Source of the DNA: Gracilaria gracilis
Taxonomy: Eukaryota; Rhodophyta; Florideophyceae; Gracilariales; Gracilariaceae
DNA: 64,000 nt
Direction: 5' to 3'
NCBI GenBank assembly: GCA_030374805.1
Contig: JARGSG010000231.1
Location: 124,001-188,000 of the forward strand
The notes beneath the pieces are model-generated. The model did no database searches. It was not told the DNA's origin and saw nothing but the letters and a program-made list of their open reading frames with translations. This document shows positions 55,293 to 64,000 of this stretch, piece after piece (the stretch's first letter is position 1; each line of letters opens with the position of its first letter). The position numbers and the translations under genes were made by a program.

Positions 55293-55920
55293 ATCACTTA
55301 GGTGAATGAGACGGCACGGACGCGAGTGGGGGCTTTGCGAAACCTTTCTGAAACGTTTGATGTGGTCAGAAGTGTGTGACGATTATCTTGCTCGTACCCA
55401 GAACAGCGAAAAGCTACACTTCGGTGGTGCAGTCGCTTCACAGTAGAAGGGAGAAAGGAGAGGGACCCGGCGGCGGTGGATGGCTGCTAGCTAGACACTA
55501 GCGGGTAGGCGAATTCCGTTGAATACCAGTTACTGGCAGTAAGACCAGGCAGAGCTTCGCGGAGGAGCAATCATCGTTCAGCTGGTGTCAGATGCGCCAT
55601 TTCAGGCCACGCACCTTTGTCACGTGTGACTGCGGAGCTGTCCAATCACCGCCGTTTCCTTAAGACACGACCTCCTACGTGTCACTAGTCCAGCACGTAC
55701 ACGCGTGTACTCGATTCAGGGCGACGGCGGTGGCCTACTTTTGATCCCCCAAGCCGCTCTATGCCCCCAAATAGTTATGTAGACAATTGATGCTGTGAGG
55801 CCCACACCCCTTTTCTTCCGACATAGGTTTGTTGACCTTCTTGTCTTTCCTTGAGAACAACCTACTCTCTAGCCTCACGCGCTCCAGGTGGGTTTGAGCT
55901 TCTTCTTTAGGTTTTCCAGT
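55293..55920. promoter_or_regulatory. Divergent promoter region
   Basis: It lies between NDOR1 and NOP2 starts. It contains a CACGTGTGAC stretch near 55620-55630 and CACGTGT/ACGCGTG patches at 55676-55707, so E-box/ACGT cores are dense. No ORF. Confidence 0.45.
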
Positions 55921-57885
55921 ATGGGAGGTACGGGAAGGGCTCGTCGCCGGAAGCGACAGCTTGAACACGGCACCGGGTTGGAACACACCAACGCCAAGAC
56001 GGTCAACCAGTTTGATACGGGCGCTGGTCAACGCGACAGGGTGCGACGCAGACGTCTTTCGTATCAACTAGACAAGGCAGGAAAGGAACAGCAAGAGGAC
56101 CCACAGATCTCCGCTCTGGTTAATCGCAAGAAGAAGAGACAAGATGCTCAAAGAAAACACCACGCTGCACCCCAGGACTCTGATGATAACGGTGAATCAG
56201 CCCCTGCGTTCTCAGACGAAAACGCCAAGTGGCTCAAGCCGAAGACAAAACCCAACTCTGCTGCAACTCAATCAAAGCAAGCAATGGATTTATTCGCGAG
56301 TGATAAGGAAGATGAATCTGGGCATGAGGATGAACCGTCGGAAAAAATTGAACGTGTAGAAATTGTCCATCCTAATTCTAATTCGACCCGAGATACCGCT
56401 GCAAGCAGAGATGAGGTCGGCAGTCATTCTGAGAATGAAAACGATTCTGAGTCAACTGATGCAGACCATAGTTCTGATAGCGATGACCTACCACCTGATA
56501 AACTAGAGCTTGCATCAGAGAGAATTTTGCAAGAAAGGCAACAGGAAGCTGCTGAAGCAGAAGCAGAACTTGAAGATGAACGAAAGCGGGCAGGCGACGA
56601 ACGCGAACAATTCAAGCTTGAAACGGGACCTCTTGGAAGGGGTGGCGTCCAGGACGATACAGAACTTGAATCTGCAACACGTGAGGATATGCTTGTTAGA
56701 ATTCGAGGCATATTGCACGTTCTTGCGGACTATAAAACCCGAGCGGAGCCAGACAAGGCCAGACATGAATACATCGATGCTCTTCGGACCTCTGTTTGCA
56801 AATGCTTTGGATACAATGAGGAGCTGGTCGGAATGCTAATGGACGTATTCCCGAATGCTGAGATTGTCGATTTTATGGAGGCATCTGAAGCACCTCGCCC
56901 ACTGACTATCAGAACTAACACGCTAAGGACCAGACGAAGAGAGCTCGCTCAGGCTCTTATATCTCGCGGCATGAACGTAGACCCCATCGACAAATGGTCA
57001 AAAGTTGGCCTTGTTGTTTACGAATCCCAGGTTCCTGTTGGAGCGACACCTGAATATTTGGCAGGGTTTTATATGATTCAATCTGCCTCAAGCTTTTTGC
57101 CAGTTGTCGCTCTTGCTCCGAAGGAGAACGAGAAGATTGTGGATTTAGCTGCAGCACCTGGTGGGAAGACAACGTACATCGGTGCTCTGATGAATAACAC
57201 TGGCGTACTTGTGGCAAATGATCTAAGAAAAGATCGAATCAAAGCGCTGGTATCCAACGTGCACCGACTAGGCCTTCGAAACACGGTCATTTGTAACTAT
57301 GACGGGTTGAAAATCCCCACTGTGTTCGGTTCTTGTTTCGATCGTGCACTCTTAGACGCCCCATGTTCTGGTACTGGAATCATTAGCCATGATCCTGCTG
57401 TGAAAATGAATCGACGGCGAAAGGATCTTGAAAACACAACTAGGATACAGAAAGAATTAATTCTCTCCGCTATTGACTCTGTGAATTCGGACTCTTCTAC
57501 TGGGGGCTATATAGTCTATTCTACTTGCTCGGTTCTCGTCGAAGAGAACGAAGCTGTTATAGATTATGCGCTGCGGAATCGGGATGTTAAGGTCGTTGAA
57601 TCGGGCCTATCCATAGGAATCCCTGGGTTCACTCGCATGCGGCAACACAGGTTTCATCCTGACCTGAAACTCGCGAAAAGAATACATCCCCATATTCATA
57701 ACCTGGACGGCTTTTTTGTTTGCAAACTTAAAAAGATATCGGAACGAAAGGGACATAGCAACGGGAATATTGATGATGCTCAGGAGGAAAATCCTAGAGA
57801 GGTCGTGGCAAAGAACATCCCGGCAAAACAAAAGGTTAAGCCAAAGCTCTGCGAAATGGAGACAAGAAGTCGAATGGCGCTTTGA
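55921..57885 (+). CDS. NOP2: Nop2/NSUN1 rRNA cytosine-C5 methyltransferase
   Basis: 654 aa from the first ATG (55921). Nop2 methylates a cytosine of large-subunit rRNA in the nucleolus and is needed for 60S assembly. Seen: a basic start (RRRKRQ), long acidic Ser/Glu region (about 90-230), coiled helix, then the catalytic core: DLAAAPGGKTTYIG (SAM site), LVANDLRKDRI, LLDAPCSGTGI and YSTCSVLVEENE with both family cysteines, and the Nop2-type end FHPDLKLAKRIHPHIHNLDGFFVCKLKK. The final 30-40 residues may be wrong: a second frame opens at 57840 and continues to 58244 as a Lys/Arg-rich tail like those of Nop2 proteins (see next feature). Confidence 0.93.
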   Translation: MGGTGRARRRKRQLEHGTGLEHTNAKTVNQFDTGAGQRDRVRRRRLSYQLDKAGKEQQEDPQISALVNRKKKRQDAQRKHHAAPQDSDDNGESAPAFSDENAKWLKPKTKPNSAATQSKQAMDLFASDKEDESGHEDEPSEKIERVEIVHPNSNSTRDTAASRDEVGSHSENENDSESTDADHSSDSDDLPPDKLELASERILQERQQEAAEAEAELEDERKRAGDEREQFKLETGPLGRGGVQDDTELESATREDMLVRIRGILHVLADYKTRAEPDKARHEYIDALRTSVCKCFGYNEELVGMLMDVFPNAEIVDFMEASEAPRPLTIRTNTLRTRRRELAQALISRGMNVDPIDKWSKVGLVVYESQVPVGATPEYLAGFYMIQSASSFLPVVALAPKENEKIVDLAAAPGGKTTYIGALMNNTGVLVANDLRKDRIKALVSNVHRLGLRNTVICNYDGLKIPTVFGSCFDRALLDAPCSGTGIISHDPAVKMNRRRKDLENTTRIQKELILSAIDSVNSDSSTGGYIVYSTCSVLVEENEAVIDYALRNRDVKVVESGLSIGIPGFTRMRQHRFHPDLKLAKRIHPHIHNLDGFFVCKLKKISERKGHSNGNIDDAQEENPREVVAKNIPAKQKVKPKLCEMETRSRMAL

Positions 57886-58244
57886 AATCCGTAGACAATC
57901 AGAGCGAATCTGTTCCGTCATCTGAAGTGAAGGCTGGTGAACAGGTTTCCGAATCACACCAGAAGTTGCGTAGGAAAAAGTTGAGAGCTCGACAAAATAC
58001 ACCTAACAAGAACTCCACATCTGGAAAGAGCTCGAAGGGCGACGGGGGAGCAAAGCAAGATCGTAAAAAAGATGGAGGAGCACAGATGACATCTGAGAAG
58101 ATTGCCAATAACACGCAGTTGCCCGAGAGTCCAAAGCACGTGAAAGTTACGAGCGTGGCTGGTTCATCACTCAGTTTGGCTAGGGGGTCGATAAAGAAGC
58201 GCAGGCAACGGTCACAAAGAAACAAGTCATTCAGCGGGAATTAG
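57840..58244 (+). other. Possible frame-shifted basic C-terminal tail of Nop2
   Basis: A frame offset from the Nop2 CDS is open from just after TAA (57837-57839) to TAG-equivalent stop at 58242-58244, about 134 codons with no ATG near its start. It encodes Ser/Lys/Arg/Gly-rich sequence (KLRRKKLRARQ, GGAKQDRKKDGG, IKKRRQRSQRNKS). This is the composition expected for a nucleolar C-terminal extension. A one-base indel between 57840 and 57885 would fuse it to NOP2. A small intron is less likely, because no suitable GT-AG pair of normal length was found. Confidence 0.45.
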
Positions 58245-58648
58245 CTTAACACTTCTACGCTCCCAGTGAGACCACAGATGGTCTCTTTCCAAGTGATCGT
58301 AAAGGACAGTTTAGACTCGTTGAAAAGAGTAATATGAGGGCAACATTCTGGCAGTCGGCAGAGAACCCCTTTTTATAACGAAGGTAATGTTGTATATGTA
58401 GAGTTCGCTTGGTGATATCTGGAATCTTTAGAATCTTTAGATTCCAGAGATTTACACATGTTATGAAATCAGTAGATGCCCCAACAACACTCATTACCCT
58501 GCTGCCGAATTAGCATACTGCAAAGTCGAAGAGGTCTTCCTGCTTCGTTTCAGAAAAATGTTCATGTGCTTGTAAGAGGCTTGGATTTCGTGCGGCGGCG
58601 ATATCCTGATGTTAGAAGGAACGGATTCCTTCATAGATCTTGAAATCA
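58245..58648. other. Convergent intergenic, no gene seen
   Basis: It lies between the possible Nop2 tail and the 3' end of the Gly-rich gene. Octamer CGAAGGTA at 58379-58386 and a short direct repeat AATCTTTAGA at about 58423-58442. Confidence 0.4.
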
Positions 58649-59635
58649 TCAGTCGTTCATATATATCGATCTCACGGCGATAGGTGACATCCTTGGTCGA
58701 AGCCCTGAGCCACGGGAAATCGGTGTTGTTCGCGGAGGAATAGCAGTGACGATTTTGGTGTGTTTTGTCACTTTGTTACCTTTCGTTGTTTTTGTTTCGA
58801 ACTCCCTCTTCTCGTTCGAGGCGATATCTGTTGCAGCCACGGCCGTTGGAGGAGCCCCTGTATCTGACTGTGATGTGGCTGTGGCAGTAAACGGATCTTC
58901 CTCTCCTGTGGCAGCAAATGGATCTTCTTCTGATGTGGAAGACCTCGGTGGTAAAGCCTCTGTCGAGGAGGTTGTGGTAGTGCTCGGTGAAGGGGATGGC
59001 ATTTCCGCAGAAGAATCAGCTGGGACGAACAACGGCAGCGGTGTCACATTAATTCCAGTAACGACTCCTCCACCGGTGGAAGTATTCGTGGCAGCGGAAC
59101 CAACAGCCTTGGCACCATCTGAAGCACCACCGCCACCCCCTGTTCCGCCTTGCTTGTCACCTCCACCGCCACCTCCGCCACCTCCGCCATTGGCGCCGAA
59201 ACCTCCTCCACCACCACTTCCAGGTGCACCAGAACCGAATCCAAATCCATTGGACGCCGATTTGGTTCCATTTGTGAGACCATCAGACATGTCCCCGATA
59301 GCGGAACCGCCTCCACATGAGCCGGTTGTACATCCAGATCCTACAGCAGAGGAGCCGCCAGATACACCAACACCACCTCCAGAGCCACCTAGCGCTGTTC
59401 CAGATCCGCCGCCAGAACCTGCTCCTCCGTTTGAACCGAACCCACCGCCACCACCGGAACCTGGAGACCCAGAGCCGAAGCCAAACCCATTAGTGCCAGA
59501 GGCAGAAGATTCGGCAGTTTGGGATGGCTCAGCTGGGGCGACTGGTGCAGCGGGTGCTTCAGGTGCTTCAGGTGTTTGAGAGATGACACTTTGAAGTAGA
59601 AGAAACAGGATGAGTACGAGAGACACAAACTTCAT
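58649..59635 (-). CDS. Secreted glycine-rich, cell-wall-like protein
   Basis: 328 aa from the ATG at 59635. A clear signal peptide (about 1-19, hydrophobic core, VISQ cut) precedes a Glu/Ala/Pro stretch. The Gly-rich domain that follows (about 45-190) holds two repeats of NGFGFGSG, PGSGGGGGFG and NGG, separated by a CTTGSCGG cysteine pair. The C-terminal half is Ser/Thr/Pro-rich with possible O-glycosylation, containing a duplicated EEDPF unit, and ends with a basic RGSGLRPRMS patch. Gly-rich secreted proteins are common structural parts of cell walls and extracellular matrix; I infer that role. An opposite-strand ORF of 277 residues over the same bases is a shadow of the repeat. Confidence 0.7.
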   Translation of the reverse strand: MKFVSLVLILFLLLQSVISQTPEAPEAPAAPVAPAEPSQTAESSASGTNGFGFGSGSPGSGGGGGFGSNGGAGSGGGSGTALGGSGGGVGVSGGSSAVGSGCTTGSCGGGSAIGDMSDGLTNGTKSASNGFGFGSGAPGSGGGGGFGANGGGGGGGGGGDKQGGTGGGGGASDGAKAVGSAATNTSTGGGVVTGINVTPLPLFVPADSSAEMPSPSPSTTTTSSTEALPPRSSTSEEDPFAATGEEDPFTATATSQSDTGAPPTAVAATDIASNEKREFETKTTKGNKVTKHTKIVTAIPPRTTPISRGSGLRPRMSPIAVRSIYMND

Positions 59636-61090
59636 GGTGAATTGTTGCGTTGTGGGCGCACGGGTGGGAGGCGATGTTGTACGAAGTGGCGGTGGCGGTT
59701 CTTATACTGCGCAAAAGAGGCATAGTTTGTTGATTCCCTGAGGTAATCGCTACTGCCATCGCGTGGTTACCAATACTGCTAATGTTCTGATGAAGTTAAA
59801 ATGGTTTTGCATAAGTCCGGTAATCATAGTTGGGACGCGACCCACACTGACTCGGGGCACTGCGGAGAAGCAGTGATGGAGTCAATAGAGTTTACCAAAA
59901 GGCCGATGCGAACATGTGGTAAACGTTTCTGGCGTGCAGATGTGTGCCGTTGTGTTTCATGTTTTTGTTGCTTGTGGTATGAACGATTTGCTGGTAGAAT
60001 TATCAGCTAGTTGACCGTTAACCACGACATGCTGCTTTGGGCCATCGTCGCAGAGTGGGAAGAAAGTGTATAAACTGTGAGCAGTATTTCGTCAAAGGAC
60101 AAGCTGTAGAGTAAAGGGCTGGTTTGGTTTCGCTTCGACCATTTGATGCGTTTCCATGCCTCCCAAAAAGGACGGGCAAGGAGATGGTGCGTATCAGAGA
60201 GAGAGACGTCTGTTTATTGTGGGTGGCGTTGCGTTGTACCAACGGTAGATAACGCTAGCACGTTGGGTCGATTCGCATCTATTGGAGCCGCTGGGATTTA
60301 GGGCGGACAGTCCGGGTTCCGTCGTACAGTATGTTTTGGCTTCGAAGGTACAAGCTATTTAAAGTGCGGGGGATCACAAGTCGATCAGATCAAGGCAAAA
60401 ATGCTTACAGATGGACGGAAAGGGCACAGCATCAAGCCATTTTGGGCCTCTGTAAGTCACAGTGTAAGCACGCGTTTGCATCTTGCGGCTCCATACAGCG
60501 AAAGCAAAGCGGATACCCGGGGATGTTTGGGATCAATCCATGTGAGCTCGGCATGCATTGCGCTGAGAGAAGCTGGAGGCGTTCTGGTTGGCTATATCAA
60601 CAGTATCTTATCTGGGTGGGGGGGGTAAAACGCAGCGCCTCGACGCTGCTGAGCGCCACGCGTATATGGCCTCCACCCAAACCATCGATATCGCAGTAGT
60701 GCCGTAGCTCACCCAACACGCTCATTTTCCACGCGGGAACGAGAAGGCTTCCACACTCCCGACGCGAGGCGAGTGTCGTTTCCGAACAAACTCATTCGCC
60801 GCAACACACAACCGTCGGTGAACGCCCGAGGCAACGCCTGTGGGATATTGCCGACACCGTTCCCGTTCGTGGCGCGCGCGTGTTCAGGAAACTCACCGGT
60901 TACTGCGTCGCGCTCCGTGGTGATCCGGTGGATCATACCGCCCGCTGCCTGCATTCTTGCCCGTCCCGCCCTTCCATTCTATGCGCTACGTACTGCTTCA
61001 GTCGTGCGCTACTGTAATACACCCGTACAGCCGCGCTTGAAGTTACAACGTGCCCTTTTGTACAGCCAGCCGTTGGTGACTTTTGCCCTC
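59636..61090. other. Divergent intergenic, no supported gene
   Basis: Between the Gly-rich gene and Argonaute. The octamer CGAAGGTA is at 60343-60350 and a G-run at 60617-60627. ORFs at 60331-60699 and 60773-61204 overlap other frames and lack motifs; the second runs into Argonaute. Confidence 0.4.
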
Positions 61091-61098
61091 TATTTAAA
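61091..61098 (+). promoter_or_regulatory. TATA-like box overlapping the first Argonaute ATG
   Basis: TATTTAAA at 61091-61098 ends on the A of the first in-frame ATG. If this is the TATA box, transcription would begin about 25-35 bp further, and translation would start at the second in-frame Met (61164). Confidence 0.4.
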
Positions 61099-63764
61099 TG
61101 AGCCCGTCGTCACATCGGCGCCGGAACAGGTCGCCATCGCCACCACGAGGAAGATCCAGCAAGATGAGTTCTCCAAGCTCCTCCAAACAAACCCCTCATC
61201 GTGACAAGCCTATGCGCAGGCCTTCGTATGGCAGGGCCGGCAAACCTATCAACGTTGAGGCAAATTTCGTACGTCTAAACATTCCGAGTCGTCTCAAGGC
61301 CTCTCAGTATGCCGTGCAACTCTTTCGCGACAAGACCGAGAAGGGAAAGACCACCCGGAAAGAAGTGAGTGCCACAGAGCTCATTTTGTTTAATCGAAAC
61401 TGTTTCGATGTTCTGTTGGACAAGTACGGTGACGAGTTTGGATGTAATCTAGCGTATAATGGTCGCTCTATTGCTTATGCACCTACGGAAATCAACCGCA
61501 AAGCCCTTGGACATCGTTTCAAGATCAAGGTCAACAAAGATGGCGAAAAACCCTCCAGGAGTGATAAGAGAACTGAGGAAGTTGAAATCATCCTGAGCCA
61601 TGCAAAGTACCTCAGGTATGACGAACTATTCTCGGGTTCTGTGGAAACTACCGCCACATCAGAGTACATCGCTTGTTTAGATGTTGTGTTGGCGCAAGCT
61701 GCCGCTATCGGACATGTCCAGGTTGGCCGCTCGTTCTACAACTCTGATAACTCAGTGGCGCTTGGCCGCCGGAACGTCACCAGTAGTGCCTGGACCGGCT
61801 TTTATCAAAGCGTACGCATGTCCCAACTTGGCTTGCTTGTGAATATGGACGAATCATTTACTGCCTTTTGGAACAGGGGAAGGAAGCCCCTTCAACAGCT
61901 TGTGGCAGATGCCAACGACAAACGTGACCTCGACTGCCGCGATTCAAGAGGACTTCGGGAGATCGGACAAAGATTGAGGGGCCTTAAGGTGAAGGCTGTT
62001 CATACAGGGATCGTGTATCGGGTGTACGGTTTTTCAGACCGTGGCGCCGATCGCATCACTTTCGAGTCTGATGGTCGCAAGGTTTCTATCTCTCAGTACT
62101 TTGCCGATACTTATGGAATCAGGCTTAAAGAGGGTGGTGCCCCATGTGTTCGAACCCATCCTAAGAGGGATACGTTCTTACCCATGGAATTACTTGCTGT
62201 CGTTCCAAACCAGCGCGTAGCCGGTGTCTTGTCACAAGATGAGACCATGACAATGGTGAAAACTGCAAGTACGAAACCTCATATCCGCAGGAGCAATGCC
62301 TCTAGGAAGATTCAGCAACTGAAGTACCATGAACACCCAACTTGCAGGGATTTCCGAGTCAAAGTCGATTCTAGCCTAGTCAAGTTGAAGGCTCGTGTTC
62401 TGCCGCCGCCAATCATAAACTATGCCTCCGGGGCTGTGCGCCCCGCGAACGGACAATGGAGGGCGAAGAATGGAGTTGCAAGACCTGGGATCATTTTCTC
62501 GTGGGCTGTTTTAAATATGTCAAGAGTTCGAAGGGAAGAGATTCAGCAGTTTGTAAGGGATCTCACTTCGGCAATGGGACGAGCTGGATTAACGCTTCAC
62601 CAGAAGACCCCCAAACTCTACAACGGCGATGAGAGAGACGTGGAACGGGAAATGCAACGTATTGCTCAAGAATACAGTCGCGATAAGACCTTGAAGATGC
62701 GCAAACCGGGTCTTCAGGTGCTCATCCTTATCAAGGAAAGGCAGGACTCGAGGGTTTATAACGCGATAAAACGCGAAGCAGACATAAACATGGGTATTGT
62801 TTCTCAGGTTTGCTTGGCGAAGCATTGCGGATCAAGGGCGCGGGGACGGGATATGTACTGCGACAACCTTGTTCTCAAGATTAATGCGAAACTTGGAGGT
62901 CAGAATGGCCTTGTTAGTACATACGCGCAAGATAGGGAGAGTCGTATGCCTGATGTCAACTTTCTCACCGTCCCGCATATTATTCTTGGCGCTGATGTGA
63001 CTCATCCAATGCCGGGTGGGAGAGGACCAAGTGTTGCGGCGCTGGTTGGTTCTCGGGACCGCAATGGTCTCCAATTCTCGTCCTCAATTCGCTCACAAGC
63101 TGGACGGCAGGAAATGATAACTGATATCGGAGACATGTTCAGGGAAGTCTATAGTGTTTGGTTCCATGCCTTCAACAAGAGCGTTCATGCGGGGAAGATT
63201 ATCATGTTTCGGGATGGTGTATCCGAGGGTCAGTTTGAGGAGGTTATGCAGCGTGAAGTATTTGCAATTCGTCGAGCTTGCATGGCGATAAGCGAAAAGT
63301 TGCGCCCAATGATTACCTACATTATTGTGACGAAGCGCCACCACACACGGTTCTTCCCTGGTTCTAGGGACATTGCCGATAGATCTGGCAACATTCCTCC
63401 TGGAACCGTTATAGATTCTGACATCACGAGTAAGGAATACTACGACTTTTATCTCAACTCACATGCAGGAATTCAAGGTACAAACAAGCCATCGAAGTAT
63501 ACCGTGCTTATTGATGAGAACAAGATACAGCCGGATGCTCTGTATGGATTCATTTATCGATTATCTCACTCCTTCGTGAGGTGCAATCGTCCTGTTTCTA
63601 TGGTCAACAGTGCGTACTATGCGCACCTTTTGGCCTTCCGCGGACGAGCGTACTTGGGCGATGATATGTCCGATACTGGTTCCTATGCCTCTGGTGGCAA
63701 CTCTCAAATCCCAGCGGTGCCGATTGCCCATGGGATGTTGAAGGGTCACCTTTACTTTGTATGA
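61098..63764 (+). CDS. AGO: Argonaute, slicer-competent
   Basis: 888 aa from the first ATG, or 866 from Met23 (61164), which the TATA-like box favours. Argonaute binds small RNAs and cleaves matching RNA. Seen in order: an Arg/Ser/Pro-rich N-terminus (RRRNRSPSPPRGRSS), N domain, linker, PAZ (about 290-400; SISQYFADTYGI, LPMELLAVVP), MID (about 470-600; QVLILIKER, SQVCLAKH) and PIWI. The catalytic set is complete: D633 (GADVTHP), E672 (RQEM finger), D706 (FRDGVSEGQF) and H843 (YYAHLLAFRGR). RHHTRFFP, GNIPPGT and SHAGIQGT PIWI blocks are intact. It ends YFV in place of the usual YFA/YFC. The gene is intronless and groups with AGO rather than PIWI by motif. Confidence 0.95.
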   Translation: MSPSSHRRRNRSPSPPRGRSSKMSSPSSSKQTPHRDKPMRRPSYGRAGKPINVEANFVRLNIPSRLKASQYAVQLFRDKTEKGKTTRKEVSATELILFNRNCFDVLLDKYGDEFGCNLAYNGRSIAYAPTEINRKALGHRFKIKVNKDGEKPSRSDKRTEEVEIILSHAKYLRYDELFSGSVETTATSEYIACLDVVLAQAAAIGHVQVGRSFYNSDNSVALGRRNVTSSAWTGFYQSVRMSQLGLLVNMDESFTAFWNRGRKPLQQLVADANDKRDLDCRDSRGLREIGQRLRGLKVKAVHTGIVYRVYGFSDRGADRITFESDGRKVSISQYFADTYGIRLKEGGAPCVRTHPKRDTFLPMELLAVVPNQRVAGVLSQDETMTMVKTASTKPHIRRSNASRKIQQLKYHEHPTCRDFRVKVDSSLVKLKARVLPPPIINYASGAVRPANGQWRAKNGVARPGIIFSWAVLNMSRVRREEIQQFVRDLTSAMGRAGLTLHQKTPKLYNGDERDVEREMQRIAQEYSRDKTLKMRKPGLQVLILIKERQDSRVYNAIKREADINMGIVSQVCLAKHCGSRARGRDMYCDNLVLKINAKLGGQNGLVSTYAQDRESRMPDVNFLTVPHIILGADVTHPMPGGRGPSVAALVGSRDRNGLQFSSSIRSQAGRQEMITDIGDMFREVYSVWFHAFNKSVHAGKIIMFRDGVSEGQFEEVMQREVFAIRRACMAISEKLRPMITYIIVTKRHHTRFFPGSRDIADRSGNIPPGTVIDSDITSKEYYDFYLNSHAGIQGTNKPSKYTVLIDENKIQPDALYGFIYRLSHSFVRCNRPVSMVNSAYYAHLLAFRGRAYLGDDMSDTGSYASGGNSQIPAVPIAHGMLKGHLYFV

Positions 63765-64000
63765 TTAGCCTGTTGAGAGGTCAAGGTTGAGGTAGGATAA
63801 GGACTTGCGGATTTGATAATGATACTGGTCAGGACTTGACTAGTTCTTGGGGGAATCTTAGGGGTAAATAGCTCTCAACCCTCGACCAATTCGTCATGAA
63901 TGACAGTGTGAATTTAAACCATCTTGTGGCTCCAAAGTCTACACAGAAACTTGTGCCAAGGTCAAGGGTATCTACGATGGTGGTCCACCACACCTTTTTT
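63765..64000. other. 3' flank of Argonaute
   Basis: Probable 3' untranslated region and intergenic sequence; no ORF. The window ends here. Confidence 0.5.

Noticed and set aside
58746..59579. 277-residue Pro-rich ORF opposite the Gly-rich gene
   Set aside because: Gly codons read in reverse as Pro; the opposite strand has the signal peptide and repeat logic of a real gene.
1..64000. CRISPR array or bacterial operon
   Set aside because: No regularly spaced repeats with unique spacers, and genes show eukaryotic domains and spliceosomal introns.

Overview
This is nuclear DNA of a photosynthetic eukaryote, most probably a red alga (Rhodophyta; a florideophyte-like genome is my best inference). 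Reasons: an extrinsic photosystem II PsbQ'-type protein with a bipartite, twin-arginine plastid/lumen leader; genes that are intronless or carry one or two short introns; very tight convergent gene pairs (about 90 bp apart); a red-algal style atypical bHLH protein; and genes set among long gene-poor stretches with decayed transposons. No bacterial operon, CRISPR, rRNA or convincing tRNA is present.

Layout. 1-4.8 kb is a transposon patch: an 804-residue retroelement-like ORF on the minus strand, an LTR/promoter-like block with CRE and TATA motifs, and a broken Tc1/mariner transposase. 5.4-15.3 kb holds a two-exon DM13/DOMON/cytochrome b561 redox protein, a type II membrane protein, a three-exon DUF3228 gene, and a divergent GC-rich pair (Pro-rich membrane protein and SANT/MYB factor). 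15.3-26.6 kb is essentially gene-free and contains a nest of at least five degenerate 3' ends of one non-LTR retrotransposon with GAA-repeat tails. 26.6-29.4 kb has a His-rich metal-transporter-like gene and a bHLH gene. 30.9-37.6 kb is a compact housekeeping/plastid island: 5-formyl-THF cyclo-ligase, PsbQ', a carotene-desaturase-like flavin oxidase, CIA2/MIP18 and signal peptidase subunit SPC2. 37.6-41.9 kb is gene-poor. 41.9-44.6 kb is a second GC-rich divergent pair (acidic/Pro-rich protein and a mucin-like single-pass membrane protein). 45.2-63.8 kb is gene-rich: TEY MAP kinase, C2H2 zinc finger, Bud13, a tandem-repeat protein, NDOR1/Tah18, Nop2/NSUN1, a secreted Gly-rich protein and a slicer-competent Argonaute.

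Shared themes. CIA2 and NDOR1 both belong to cytosolic iron-sulphur cluster assembly; PsbQ', the desaturase-like oxidase and perhaps the repeat protein serve the plastid; Argonaute gives the cell an RNA-silencing nuclease, in a window rich in transposon debris. Introns were placed by reading-frame continuity plus GT-AG sites and family conservation, not by transcripts. Several apparent upstream starts are not ATG and were trimmed to the first ATG.
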